Shown one piece after another: positions 11,590-22,649 of a DNA stretch of 64,000 bases. Source of the stretch: Liolophura sinensis (lineage: Eukaryota > Mollusca > Polyplacophora > Chitonida > Chitonidae); contig NC_088302.1 of assembly GCF_032854445.1 (NCBI RefSeq), forward strand, positions 21,525,788-21,589,787. Reading direction: 5' to 3'. Within the stretch, counting starts at the first letter, position 1; every line of letters starts with the position of its first letter. Under the pieces are notes generated by a model. That model saw only the letters and a list, made by a program, of their open reading frames with translations. It was not told the origin of the DNA and searched no databases. The translations under genes were made by a program, and so were the position numbers.

Positions 11590-12105
11590 ACTGAAGCTCA
11601 ACTGAAAAAGCTAGAAACAGTGGAGTGCAATGAATGAAGCTGGAAACACTAGAGTGCAATGAATGAAGCTGGAAACACTGGAGTGCAACATATGAAGCTG
11701 GAAACACTGGAGTGCAACGTATGAAGCTGGAAACACTGCAGTGCAATGTATGAAGCTGGAAACACTAGAGTGCAACATATGAAGCTGGAAACACTGGAGT
11801 GCAATGTACGAAGCTGAAAACATTGGAGCTCAATGGAAAAAAGTTAGAAACACTGCAGTGCAACATATGAAGCTGATGAAAACACTGGAGTGCAACTTAT
11901 GAAGCTGGAAACACTGGAGTGCAATGTATGAAGCTGAAAACATTGGAGCTCAATGGAAAAAGTTAGAAACACTGGAGTGCAACATATGAAGCTGATGAAA
12001 ACACTGGAGTGCAACTTATGAAGCTGGAAACACTGGAGTGCAATGTATGAAGCTGAAAACATTGGAGCTCAATGGAAAAAGTTGGAAACACTAGAGCGCC
12101 ATGCA
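11590..12105 (+). repeat. 29-bp minisatellite with ~120-bp higher-order period
   Basis: Basic unit is about 29 nt: TGGAGTGCAATGTATGAAGC plus TGGAAACAC. The left half repeats single units. From 11823 the array becomes a four-unit higher-order repeat marked by CATTGGAGCTCAATGG, recurring at about 11821, 11941 and 12060. Degenerate ancestors of the unit reach back to about 11480. The minus strand is open for about 70 codons twice; this follows from a stop-free 29-nt unit and is not evidence of a gene. Confidence 0.92.
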
Positions 12106-14015
12106 GCAGCTATTTTTAGCTGACTTTGTAAATGTATTTTAAAAATAATATTGCTCAAACTTTCCAACAACAGTTCCGCTCAGCTATGTCCTGTTATGGT
12201 GATGCTTAGGTACACATATATATATATATAAATGAGAGAGTTGCAGTCCAATAATGACAAGCTACTGACAAAATGTTAGCTCCCAGGACTTTGTAACACC
12301 TGGCATTTCATCACATCCACTTCTTTCTCATAACATATTTTGACTGAATCTGTAGCACCTCTGTATTTCAAACAGGTAAACTGTCCACACACTCCTACTA
12401 AAGCCATTCTGTAATTTTTCATCCAAGAATCACACATCTGATATTAACATGGATTCACATGGATTTTGAGTGAAAATGTAAAATATCTGTATTTCACACA
12501 GGTAAACTTTCAACAATTTGTACAGTTACAATTTGAGCCTTTTCAACCATTCGTACAATCAATATTTTGAAACATTCTGAGAGAACTATTGGCTGTGGGG
12601 AAATAATTTGCACAGTTTTATGAATCTTGCATATTTAGTGACACAAACATATCATTTTAAGCATCACCTCATAATAATTTATGCATAAATTCCATTGAAA
12701 AAAGTGCTTTAGTGGTTGAAAATGTTGAAGATTTAGAGTATAGTGAATTCTATAATTTCTAACTAAGAATCCTATCTCTGATTTTAACATGAAGACACCC
12801 TAAGTACACTGCACAAAGACGTTCACATGGGTACATGGCAACAGGTTCTATCCATGCAGTTTCCTGCATTAAGAGACAACTACAACTAACAGTCTGGTAT
12901 TTTCCGTGTAATAAGCAAGTCTCCCTACAGCTCAGTGCTGATGTACTCATCCCACACATGCCTGTTGATTGGTTGAGTAACAAAAATTAGGTCAGTGATG
13001 AGGTTAGGGGGGGCAGGCTCTGCCACATAAAAGCCAGCTCTAAACCCGGAACTATTGTTTACAAACAACTCCTAACATGATATGTGCATTATCAACTGTA
13101 AACAGTTCTTCCCAGTACACCTGTAGTTTACTTGTTTCAGTGTTTCAGACAAAGGCCTCAATCATCATTGTTAACAAGGAACACACAAGTACACTGTATA
13201 AGCATTACCTTCATAAAATGCAAATATGAATGAATTAACCTGTTTTAGGTTAAGAATACCTAAAATTTCAGCCATACCCCAAATCACACATTTTTCCAGC
13301 TTTAGAGACTTGTATTTATCTTAAAAAGATGCTCTGAGGTTACAGTTTGAAAGGGAGGATGGGTATCCTTTTGAAAAAAATCAAAGGTTTAGCATCTAAC
13401 GTAATATTTCATGACATATTTGCCTCCAACAATGCACGTTTCCTACACTGAATTTAGAGAGATTTACTGCACTTCTCGTGCCATTTATTTCACAACCTTT
13501 ACAAGATAGGCCATTAAAACAACTTTATATTTAGCATTTATTGTTTCTAACAAGAATAACATAATGAAGTCAAAGTTGATTTTTTTTTACAGAATGAAAT
13601 AAGTAAGGAGTCAAAATTGCATACAGATAATCTTTTACGTATACATTCCCATACCAGTCCATGCAAATGTATTCTGTATAAAACATAAAAAACGAGAATT
13701 ACATCAAAACCTCATTGCTCATGAATATGAGTGAGCCAGAAATCATTATACCGCTCAGTGAACAAATGAGCAGGTGTAGAAGGAGGTATTTAAGTCTCTG
13801 TAAGGGCTCGCCTCAAACCCCTGTCTGTTCAATAGCGTGATAAAACTGAGCTGTCTGTTTGACAGCACGATGTTTGTGTGATGTTATATGAAGCACATGC
13901 ACTTTGCTGACTCCAAACATTGCTTTGAAGTGAACTCATTCAATATTCTAATAAAATAAAATGAGAGCATGCTATATGCAAGTGTTCACTAAGCTTATCA
14001 TACATGTTGGAAATG
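12106..14015. other. Non-coding
   Basis: No exon recognised. It contains a short TA run near 12220 and scattered A/T-rich stretches. It lies in the presumed intron region of the minus-strand gene. Confidence 0.45.
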
Positions 14016-14020
14016 CGGGG

Positions 14021-14284
14021 GCCTCCGGGGCTCAGTTGGTTAGCGCGCTAGCGCAGCGTAATGACCCAGGAGTCTCTTACCAATGCGGTCGCTGTGAGTT
14101 CAAGTCCAGCTCATGCTGGTTTCCTCTCCGGCTGTACATGGGAAGGTCTGACAGCAACCTGCGGATGGTTGTGGGTTTCCCCCGGGCTCTGCCCGGTTTC
14201 CACCCACCATAATGCTGGTCGCCGTCGTATAAGTGAAATATTCTTGAGTACGGCGTAAAACACCAATCAAATAAATAAATAAAT
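14021..14284 (+). mobile_element. SINE family A, full-length copy
   Basis: The best copy in the window, about 264 bp. The tRNA-like head starts GCCTCCGGGGCTCAGTTGGT with an A-box-like TTAGCGCGCTAGCGC region and a B-box-like GAGTTCAAGTCC near 14097. Then come the body (CTCCGGCTGTACATGGGAAG, CAACCTGCGGATGG, CCCGGGCTCTGCCCGG, CACCATAATGCTGG) and the tail ending in (AAAT)n. Such an element is copied by LINE machinery and has no coding capacity; ORFs across it are shadows. Confidence 0.92.
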
Positions 14285-15840
14285 GTAGGAAATGCTACTT
14301 TTACTATACTCTACATATACATTGTACACTCATCAGGGAATATATTACACAGAGTTACACTGGACTTAACAATTCACCACCCAGCATTCCCTGCGTAAAA
14401 CAGTGAGATATTTATGTATGCATACCTGTGCAAAACTTTTAATTATAAACTAATGAAGGGGAAAGGTCAAGCAAAAAGAATTTACAGGTCAATGACTTAT
14501 GAAATATTTTAGAAATACTTAATATTCATAAGAATCTTTGGGCCAAGAGCATGTGACTCATATTTATAAGAACACAGCATGAACAGTTCTTGAGTTTGTA
14601 ATGGGGGCAGAGATAAAGTACATGTATAAGCAATGAGGGTTGGGCAGATGACCGAATACAACAGAAATAGAGCCCAGTTTAATACAAAGTGATGTCCAAC
14701 CTGGAGTATTTCTTTCCAAAAACTTATGTCAGAAACTACATGTAGATGTACGCAAAGGTTGGGTCTATCAGTTTAAGCTAAATACTTTGGCTTAAGCTAA
14801 GAAACTTAGCAAATTTCGAGACAGCAGGCCCTATGATCCAGATTTTACTGCTAGCAGAAGATTTCATAAGTATGCAATGAAGGTGATGTCTGGTTGCTTG
14901 TGGCTTAATATGGTTTAATTTCAACATCATTTCAGTCAATGCTAACTGTCCTTCCTTGCAGCAGACCAGTCCCACTGCCATTGCCGGCATATTTACACAT
15001 TATGTTGCCTCACTGAAATGCCATTCAGCAGATACAACACTCAATCCTGTCATAGAGTATGGACACCATGCCAGCCAGAACTAGGCCTTTCCCCTACAAA
15101 GCTGAACGTCAAGTACCAAGATTATAATACCCTTATTCCTTAACCTTTACACATATGAAAAAGCAATTTATGCATATTTTTAACTTGATTTTGGAGACAC
15201 GACTACATTGGTTGGATTGGCCAGTTTCAGGGCTTCATGAAAAGTATAATTTTATCATTTAACACACAATAATGTCTTCACAATAGCACCTTGCAAACAA
15301 GCAAAAAGGTTGAAGAATTTCAGTACTTTAATGGTTTACATACATGTGGGACTGGACTTGAATCCCAGGGTGTAGCTTACAAGGTTAATGCTCTAATCCT
15401 TCAGCAACTGCAATGTGGTGGTGACAAACAAGTGAATCCTGGACGGAATATTTTCAAAAAATGAGACCACCATATCCTATTATGTAAACAATGAGGATGA
15501 TGAGAACATATAAACCTTTGAATGTAACAAACAGTTTTTTGCACCACATATTTGCGCTAAATGAATCCTCAACGAAAATTCAACCTCAGCCATATAGTCT
15601 ATGTTTTAGCACATTAGAGGCATATTACCTAGTTTGGGCATGCAATTTGTTAATTTCTGGGAAGTTTATATGTGTCACTATCTAGGAATACATTTCAGTC
15701 TTCACAATCTTACATGAGTTATGTTTTCCAATGGGATTTAAAGTCATTCCTTACTAATCAAATTTGTTAAAAGTTTTAAGGTAGTCAGATTCTAAACAGT
15801 CTCCCTTCTAGATTTTTTTGTTATAGTCTAGATCTCTTCC
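14285..15840. other. Non-coding
   Basis: No exon, SINE or tandem array recognised; frequent stops in all frames. Confidence 0.45.
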
Positions 15841-15843
15841 AGA

Positions 15844-15979
15844 TTATTTTTTCAGATTAGGGTGAGACACTGAAACCTTATTTTTTCAGATTAGGGCGAG
15901 ACACTGAAACCTTATTTTTTCAGATTAGTGCGAGACACTGAAACCTTATTTTTTCAGATTAGGGCGAGACACTGAAACC
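15844..15979 (+). repeat. 34-bp tandem repeat, four copies
   Basis: Four adjacent 34-nt units starting TTATTTTTTCAGATTAGGGC and ending GAGACACTGAAACC. They are nearly identical (one GGTG and one GTGC variant), so the array is young. Each plus-strand unit carries a TTTTTTCAG that looks like a splice acceptor. Confidence 0.93.
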
Positions 15980-16184
15980 TATGCAGTATGCACTGAGGAC
16001 AGTAGAAAATGTTATTGAGGTGATACAAATATACATGCAAGACATCTGTGGATGCAAAAGTCCATCCTGAGAGGTGACTGTGAGAGGGTGACACTAATGA
16101 TGTATATGTAAGGGTAAGAGGTGAACCTATTTATGTCTACACAGGTAAGAGACGTCCCTGACAATGTACTAGTAAGACACTCAC

Positions 16185-16281
16185 CTGAGGCTTGTCCTGC
16201 TCTGTGCTGCACGGATGGAGCGACGTTGAGTGGTCCTCTCTGGCGACGGCCGCTGCTACTGACCGCCGTGTCCTCTTCTCC
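16185..16281 (-). CDS. Coding exon 3 of unidentified minus-strand gene
   Basis: Acceptor GTGTGTGTTACAG (AG at 16283-16282) and donor CTCAG|GTGAGT (GT at 16184-16183) bound 97 nt. The first base completes the proline codon left open by exon 2, then 32 codons follow and the exon ends in phase 0. The peptide starts EKRTRRSVAAAVAREDHSTS, basic then Ser/Thr-rich, and has no recognised domain. The three-exon chain stays open with matching phases at both junctions, which supports the model. Confidence 0.7.
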
Positions 16282-16941
16282 CTGTAACACACACACAAAC
16301 AGACTCTGTCTCAGCCTGTCATCCCGCCAGCTTAATGACACCCATGTTCTTTACACAATTTATCAATTTCACAGAGGTAGTTGCCATGGAAACGTTGAGG
16401 AGATGAGAATTGGCTGTAATTTCTATGTCCGCCCATGTGGCCCCCTCCTTTTGCCCGGATGAGGGGCCTGATGCACGGCTGGCCACCCTGCACTCAGTAG
16501 CCCTCCCGGCTGGATTAAGGGCATAGCGAGGGTCCAGCCTCGCCCCTCTAACACTCACGGAGAATTCCTGGAGTGGTGGACCTCCTGTCAGTTACAAGGA
16601 AGGCTGTTATTTCACTGGCATTCAATACCATTAGTGAGTGCTGAGGCCATGCCATGCCATTCCACTACAGGTCCACTCCCTTAGTAGGGTGTGCCAGTGG
16701 GGCTCCGCAGGGGGAGGGAGGGGTTTGGAGAGACACTGACTCCGAATCATAATATTAATGGTGACATGGATCACACAAACAAAGCATGACCTTATTCCAT
16801 GTATAATTCCCTAATGCATGGCTTGCTGCACAAATGTTAGTTGTTCGATTTTAGGCACTTGAATTCATGGAGTATTGAAAGGTGTACAAGTACAGATCAT
16901 CCATGGCAAAGAGAAGGTGGGGTTCGGGTGGACAAGTTTAA

Positions 16942-16960
16942 GGGGGGGGGGGGGGGGGGG
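16942..16960. repeat. Poly-G run, 19 bases
   Basis: Uninterrupted run of 19 G; able to form G-quadruplex and error-prone in sequencing. Confidence 0.95.
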
Positions 16961-17624
16961 TAGTAATAGCTGTGTGACATTTTCAATCCTGATAAAACGG
17001 AAGGTCTTTATACAGATGTGAAAACTTGGTCAGTTCTCAGAGCAGAGAACAAACAGTGCCTGTGTACTGAGCATGTATAGGGATCACAGATATAATCTCA
17101 CCAATTCTGACGTCTTTTTCCTGGCTTTGTCGAGCGTTGTTCAACCATAAACCTAACCGTTATCAAGTACACATAAGTGGAATATCCTTTAGTACACGTG
17201 GAGTAAACAAAAAAAATCAAAAAAAAAAACCACCACAACTTAAAGAATACAGGAAAAAAATACTACAAAATGAACAGTACCGTTTTAAGGAACATGAAGG
17301 AAGATATGCCTTTTTTTTAGGCATGTTTTTGCATTTCTTAATAAGCCCTCTATTTAATGCACATTTTCCGTCGATGGTCGGAAATATTCAAGCTCTCTCC
17401 CCAACTAAGTAGTTCTGACAGTTATTACCGCTGACGTCACCACAGCAGACTGCTTAATTTCCAGACTAACCACTGGGGCCTTAAGAAGACTGTAGTTTGA
17501 GGCTATTTTTACTCCCTAAAAAGAAATCTGATAAGCTTTTTTATATTTTTTAAATATTATGCAACATCATACATCATACTTTAAGAAATAAAAACTAAAT
17601 ATCCCAGGGTAACCAAGTTCTAAT

Positions 17625-17917
17625 TATTTATTCATTTATAACACATTTATTTATTTATTTACTTCATAGGTTTATAACACATTTATTTATTCATTTATTT
17701 CACAGGGTTATAACGCATTTATTTATTCATTTACTTCATAGGTTTACAACACATTTATTTATTTATTTACTTCATAGGTTTATAACACATTTATTTATTT
17801 ATTTACTTACTTCATTGGTTTATAACACATTTATTTATTTATTTATTTACTTACTTACTTCACTGGTTTATAACACATTTATTTATTTATTTATTTACAT
17901 CATAGGTTTATAACACT
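17625..17917 (+). repeat. TTTATAACACATTTATTTA-type tandem array
   Basis: About seven units, each made of GGTTTATAACACATTTATTT plus a variable number of ATTT/ACTT repeats and CTTCATA. Unit length grows from left to right by expansion of the inner ATTT run, so it is a microsatellite nested in a minisatellite. Confidence 0.9.
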
Positions 17918-18675
17918 GCCAGTACTCAGGTACTTTTCTTTTATATCACAGTGGTCAGGTTTTTGGGTTTATGAGAAATGTGAAAACACAATGTCTTTTT
18001 ATTTAATACTATGTCTGCATTTAGGATTCATTATTTTTATATACACCCCTGTAATTCTTCAACCTTTTCTCATGTTTGCAAGGAGTTTATTCAAGCCACT
18101 TCTGAAAGTATCATTCTGTGTTGACTGATAAAATTGTACTCTTTGTGGAGCCCTGAAATTGGCCAATGAAAACCAATCTAGTTTTGAATTAGATCTGGCA
18201 AATTAAATCCAGGACTCTATAATATTTTGCCATCTTTTAATCCTAAGATAATTGTTAGAGAATGCAAGACTTTTTTTGTTTAAAATATCACAATATTTTT
18301 ATATTATATTTCATATTATATTTGTTAAAACTGTACACTGACATTTCACTTCTGTATGTTTATTTAGTCCAATCTGGTGTAACAGAATAGATTACAGGAC
18401 AGTGAGCATTGAATGCAATAAATTACAATAATAATATTGATTGAAAGAGTAATTTTTTAGCAAGCACTCAGACTATTTCTGATGGTCAAAGGTCAATGCA
18501 AAATCCCCTTTACCTCTTTTACCTTTTTTGGGGGGTTCAGATCAGTAGGCCTTGACAAACGGTGTTCTTCCACCACTATAATCTATTTAATTAAACCATA
18601 TTTCTGACCACCTCAGATTGAATATGTGCAGAATTATTTTGTGCAATGTTAAAACATCAATCGTGGGTTTTTTTT

Positions 18676-18927
18676 GTTATTTATTTGGTTGGTGTTTAGC
18701 ACTGCACTCAAGAATATTTCACTTATACGATGGCTGACAGTACTATGGTTGGAGGAACCCAGGCGGAGCATGACGGAAACCCATGACCATCCGCTGTTTA
18801 CTGCCAGGCCTTCCCATGTACATGCCACAGAGGAAAGGCAGCATGAGCAGGACTTGAACTCACAGCGACTGCATTGGTGAAGCTCCTGGGTCATTGCGCT
18901 GTGCTGATTGCACCACCCCGGCCCACT
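18676..18927 (-). mobile_element. SINE family A, near full-length copy
   Basis: Reverse-strand copy. It runs from the tail (TTATTTGGTTGGTGTTTAGC) through the body (TATTTCACTTATACGATGGC) to the head (GACTTGAACTCACAGCGACTG, CTCCTGGGTCATTGCG, CCCCGGCC). It has diverged from the 14021 copy at many sites. Confidence 0.88.
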
Positions 18928-19067
18928 GTACATGATTAAATATGAAACAGTCCCCTGTTAAGTCTTCTGCTGTAAGCCCTTGGAGAGGGGCGGGGGGGGA
19001 GCTATGGTGAGTGGACAGGGGAAAAGGCTGAAGGTCACCCTGGTGCAGTACATACCAGGATATAAGA

Positions 19068-19122
19068 CCATGGGGTGGTGGTGAGAGGGGTGGGGTGGGG
19101 GTGGGGGATGGGGAGGGAGAAC
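19068..19122 (+). repeat. G-rich block
   Basis: GGGGTGGTGG followed by several runs of 4-5 G separated by single bases, a possible G-quadruplex site. Nothing else supports a function. Confidence 0.6.
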
Positions 19123-19630
19123 ATCAGCTTCATAACACTATGCCAAGTACATATGCTAGTTAGCTAATCCTAAGGCCATGACCTCAGCCACACATGTGAC
19201 CATGTGAGGCTTCCTATGTAACCAGGCCAAAACTCCCTGTGGTGATTTCCCCCATCAGTGACTGGAGAAAAGGCTCAGGATAATGTTTGAGGGAAGAGAG
19301 GGGCCTCAGTACAGGAGTATCAGGATGTGAGTCCCAGAGGTGTCAAATCTGTGGCCTATTTCACAAAACTTATTTTTGATTTAATTCAAACTTTTAAATC
19401 TCATCACAATGATTGCTGCACCCTTTGAAATTGGAAAGTTGAAATTTGGAAATTTCTATTAAGATAACATTTATGAGGTGATCATGATTTTCATCTCTGA
19501 GGCCCCAAAATAAGTTCCTTGCAGCAACTTAGTGTCAAAACAACTAATCATTAGCTTGAATTTTAGTCAAGATTCTCCGCAAAAATATACAATGTACCTT
19601 GCCTTTAAAAAAGATGCAGACAATCCTCTC

Positions 19631-19766
19631 ATTTATTTATTTGATTGGTGTTTTACGACGTATTCAAGAATATTTCACTTATGCGACGGTAGCCAGCATT
19701 ATGGTGGGAGGAAACCGGGCAGAGCCTAGGGGAAACCTGCAACCATTCGCAGGTTACTGTCAGACC
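19631..19766 (-). mobile_element. SINE family A, truncated reverse copy
   Basis: The tail and body are present (TTGATTGGTGTTTTACGACG, AGCATTATGGTGGGAGGAAA, CCGGGCAGAGCC). The copy stops at CAGGTTACTGTCAGACC, again missing the tRNA-like head. Confidence 0.85.
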
Positions 19767-19769
19767 ACA

Positions 19770-22025
19770 AACCTCTCATTAAACGTGGACAGAATGCAAT
19801 TCTTGAGTATTTAATGTTGGGGAATTCTTTCTCCATGCTATGTCCACAGGATATTTTAAAATTTCATACAGGATTATCCGCAGTAGTGCTAGAAAAATTT
19901 ACTTTTATCTCTTACAAACATTTAATATATTTGGTCCAAACACCCTAAAATAATTTTAAACAGAACAGAAAACTTATTGTTTTTTTGGTCAGCCTTTTTC
20001 CCACATGAACGTTAACACTAAGTGCTAATTTGTGAAAGTTCAAATGTTTACCAAATATTAATACCCATTAAATAAACTGGATCATAAATAAGGTAGCTGT
20101 GCTGATTGCTTTTTTGAGGGAAGATCATCCATCAGTGAGACATATTTATTTTCCTGCAGGCTGGTGATTATAATAATTAATATAGCCATACCTGAGTGAT
20201 AAGCCCCATTTAGCCTCAGGCCATTCCTAGATTAATTCTAGAGAATTTGTGTCAATTTCTTTCCTAAAGCTGAAAAACACTCCCGTTTTACCGGTAGTAA
20301 TTCATGCCAATTTCTTTTATACAGCTGAAATATATGGCTGTCGTTATTAATTTATGCTAATTTCTTCTTAAAGTTGAATCAGACTTCTGGTGGGAAGCCA
20401 TATTTTTAAGGTGAAATATAATTTTGTTGTTACCACTTAAATAGTAATTGTTGCCAATTTAGTAAGTGCAGGTAGTAACTTTTTCCAATTTTTTTTTAAC
20501 CAGCTGAAGTATACTCCTGTCAATATAAAGTAATTTATAATATAAAATAATTTATGCCAATTTCTTTTAAAAGCTGAGAAATAGCAACATGTTTGCTTTC
20601 TTTTTCAATTGGTTAAACTGAAGGTGACTTCACTTTTACAGAATTTCCATTCTTTTACTTATTTGATTTGTTGTTTTTTTTTTTTTTTGTTTTTGTTTTT
20701 TTTTGATATATCATACTCAAGAATATTTGGCCTAATCAATAATTAATACGATAGATCAAGTCAGTAAAAGCAGCCAAGAGGTCAAAGGAATTAAGACTGC
20801 TACTGTGCAATTCTCAACCTGTGTGTGCCTAGCTTAGACGACTGGGCTGCATGTAGCGCAATGGTATTCTGGTTGTATGCGACAATATTGATCACTTCTT
20901 CTGTCATATCACTATTGTTATACACAATAAGAAGGTATACATTGCCTAAACATACATGCACATAAGTACATACACCCCCGAACAGTATACACATCTGTTC
21001 TTCTGCACAAGGCAAGAGCAACTAGCTGAGTCAGCTTATTATCCTCATAACTGGATCAAACTTGAATTAATACTTACAGAAAAAAAAAGCATATAAAGTC
21101 TTTTAAAGTCTTCTTTGTCTATTTACATACGTGTTCTTGCGGTTTTAGGCCGTGCTTAACAATTTTTCTGTCATATGATGATGACGGGTCATCAGATGTG
21201 TGCATATATACTGTGTCTTCTTGTAGCAGAATGTAGCAGAAAAAAAAAAAGACTTCCATTTTTTTATCTGAATAATCACACTGATCCAGGGCCTAGCAGA
21301 ACTTATCCAAATTACTCAAAATTACCCCATTTTACATCATGGTTACTATAAGCAAAGAAGAAAGTTTAATACTCAGTCAGGTTTTTCAAAGTCTTTCAGT
21401 CATGTTGTCTTGAATCAAGCAAAAATAAACTGGTTCAAACATAAGACTGTTAACCTCAATGTAACTGCTTCTACATATGAGCTGTTACTCCTGACTGACA
21501 GGAGCATCTATTCCAAGCACTGTACCTTAATTACTTTCACTTTCTTGATGTTTGTTTATCTTTGTTAATACCCATATTTCCTTAACCTAAAAGCCTCAGT
21601 GCCAACATATACGTGTACCTTTGCACAAAACGTATGTTTTTTTCATAGCTAATATTCTGACATACCTTTAACTTTCAAACAATTTCTCATGCATTCTCAA
21701 TGCTTAAAAATTAAAACTTACTAGTCATTCAGTGCACATGAGGTGACATAAAATCAAGTTTTCATTTTGCAGCTTCTTCAGCATTTACAAAAAACATCTT
21801 AATTTGAACGCTTGGCTTCGGAAAGGGACATAACTTTTGCTGTTGTACATGCTCCAGGTGTGCACTTGAGTCACAATAGTGTACACGTAATAGATTGCTT
21901 TGTTTTGCATGGAGGTTAATGTGACTTTCCAATTTCAACATAACTGGCCCGTGTAATGGCCGTGTTTCCTTGAGAGATTTTTATAGTGCTGTTTCACTGA
22001 AACACTGTGTTGCTGACACCAGAGA
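19770..22025. other. Non-coding intron sequence
   Basis: No exon recognised. There are T-rich runs at 20670-20705 with a short SINE family A tail remnant on the reverse strand (about 20655-20735, CATACTCAAGAATATTTGGC). Confidence 0.5.
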
Positions 22026-22030
22026 TTTTA

Positions 22031-22293
22031 TTTCATTTATTTATTTGACTGATATTTTATGTCATACTCAATAATATTCTACTCATACCACGGTGGATAG
22101 CATTATGGTGGGAGGAAACCGAGCAGAACCCAGGGGAAACTCATGACAATCTGCAGGTTACTGGCAGACCTTCCCACTTAAGGCAGGAGAGGAAGCCAGC
22201 ATAAGATGGACAAACTCACAGCAACCACATTACTGGGAAGCTCCTGGGTCATTGCGCCATGCTGGCATGCTAACTATCTTGGCCACGGAGGAC
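22031..22293 (-). mobile_element. SINE family A, near full-length copy
   Basis: Reverse copy from TTATTTATTTGACTGATATT through AGCATTATGGTGGGAGGAAA to the head region (AAACTCACAGCAACCAC, CTCCTGGGTCATTGCG, ending GGCCACGGAGGACC). It is diverged but colinear with the 14021 copy. Confidence 0.9.
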
Positions 22294-22611
22294 CCAGATA
22301 ATAGAGATGACAGTAACACTTTATTCAGTCAAAGCTAGTATGATGACACCAGAATGACACATTCAAGAATTGTCTCTCTTGTAAGACAGCCGTCAGGTTT
22401 TAAATGAATGAAGGTGTCTGTAGCGCTCCACATGAGCTGCACCCTAGCCAGTGAGAGCTGGGTTTGAACCTGCAACCTCATTGGTGAGAGGCAATTGATG
22501 TAAATGTAGCAAGAGTTGTAAAGAAGCAGTGAGGAACTCTGCTTCTTATTTATCAAAGTGTGCATGATTAGAATGTAGATACAGCTGTAGAAATACAATA
22601 AGTATACTTAC

Positions 22612-22648
22612 GGAAGTCCTCTTGTGATTTGTTTTTGTGGAGATGAGT
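22612..22648 (-). CDS. Coding microexon 2 (37 nt) of unidentified gene
   Basis: Acceptor TTTTATCTTTGCAG (AG at 22650-22649) and donor CC|GTAAGTAT (GT at 22611-22610) both fit the consensus very well. The 37-nt exon completes a split GAC codon from exon 1, encodes SSPQKQITRGL and leaves CC for the next exon. Its phases (1 in, 2 out) match exons 1 and 3. Confidence 0.72.
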
Positions 22649-22649
22649 C

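Larger units (their letters stand above)
16282..22611. other. Presumed intron 2 of the minus-strand gene
   Basis: 6.3 kb between exons 2 and 3 with no other exon recognised. It holds a 19-base G run (16942-16960), the TTTATAACACATTTATTTA tandem array, three SINE family A copies and a fragment, and a GGGGTGG-rich block near 19068-19122. Confidence 0.55.

Noticed and set aside
11611-12062. Two minus-strand ORFs of about 70 codons with Cys/Phe/His repeats
   Set aside because: Products of the stop-free 29-bp minisatellite; the period is not a multiple of three and there is no gene context.
14021-14110. Possible functional tRNA gene
   Set aside because: The A- and B-box-like sequence is the head of a SINE; no cloverleaf with a proper acceptor stem follows and the element continues into the SINE body.
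15844-15979. CRISPR-like array of 34-bp repeats
   Set aside because: Units are directly adjacent without spacers and the sequence is eukaryotic; it is a minisatellite.
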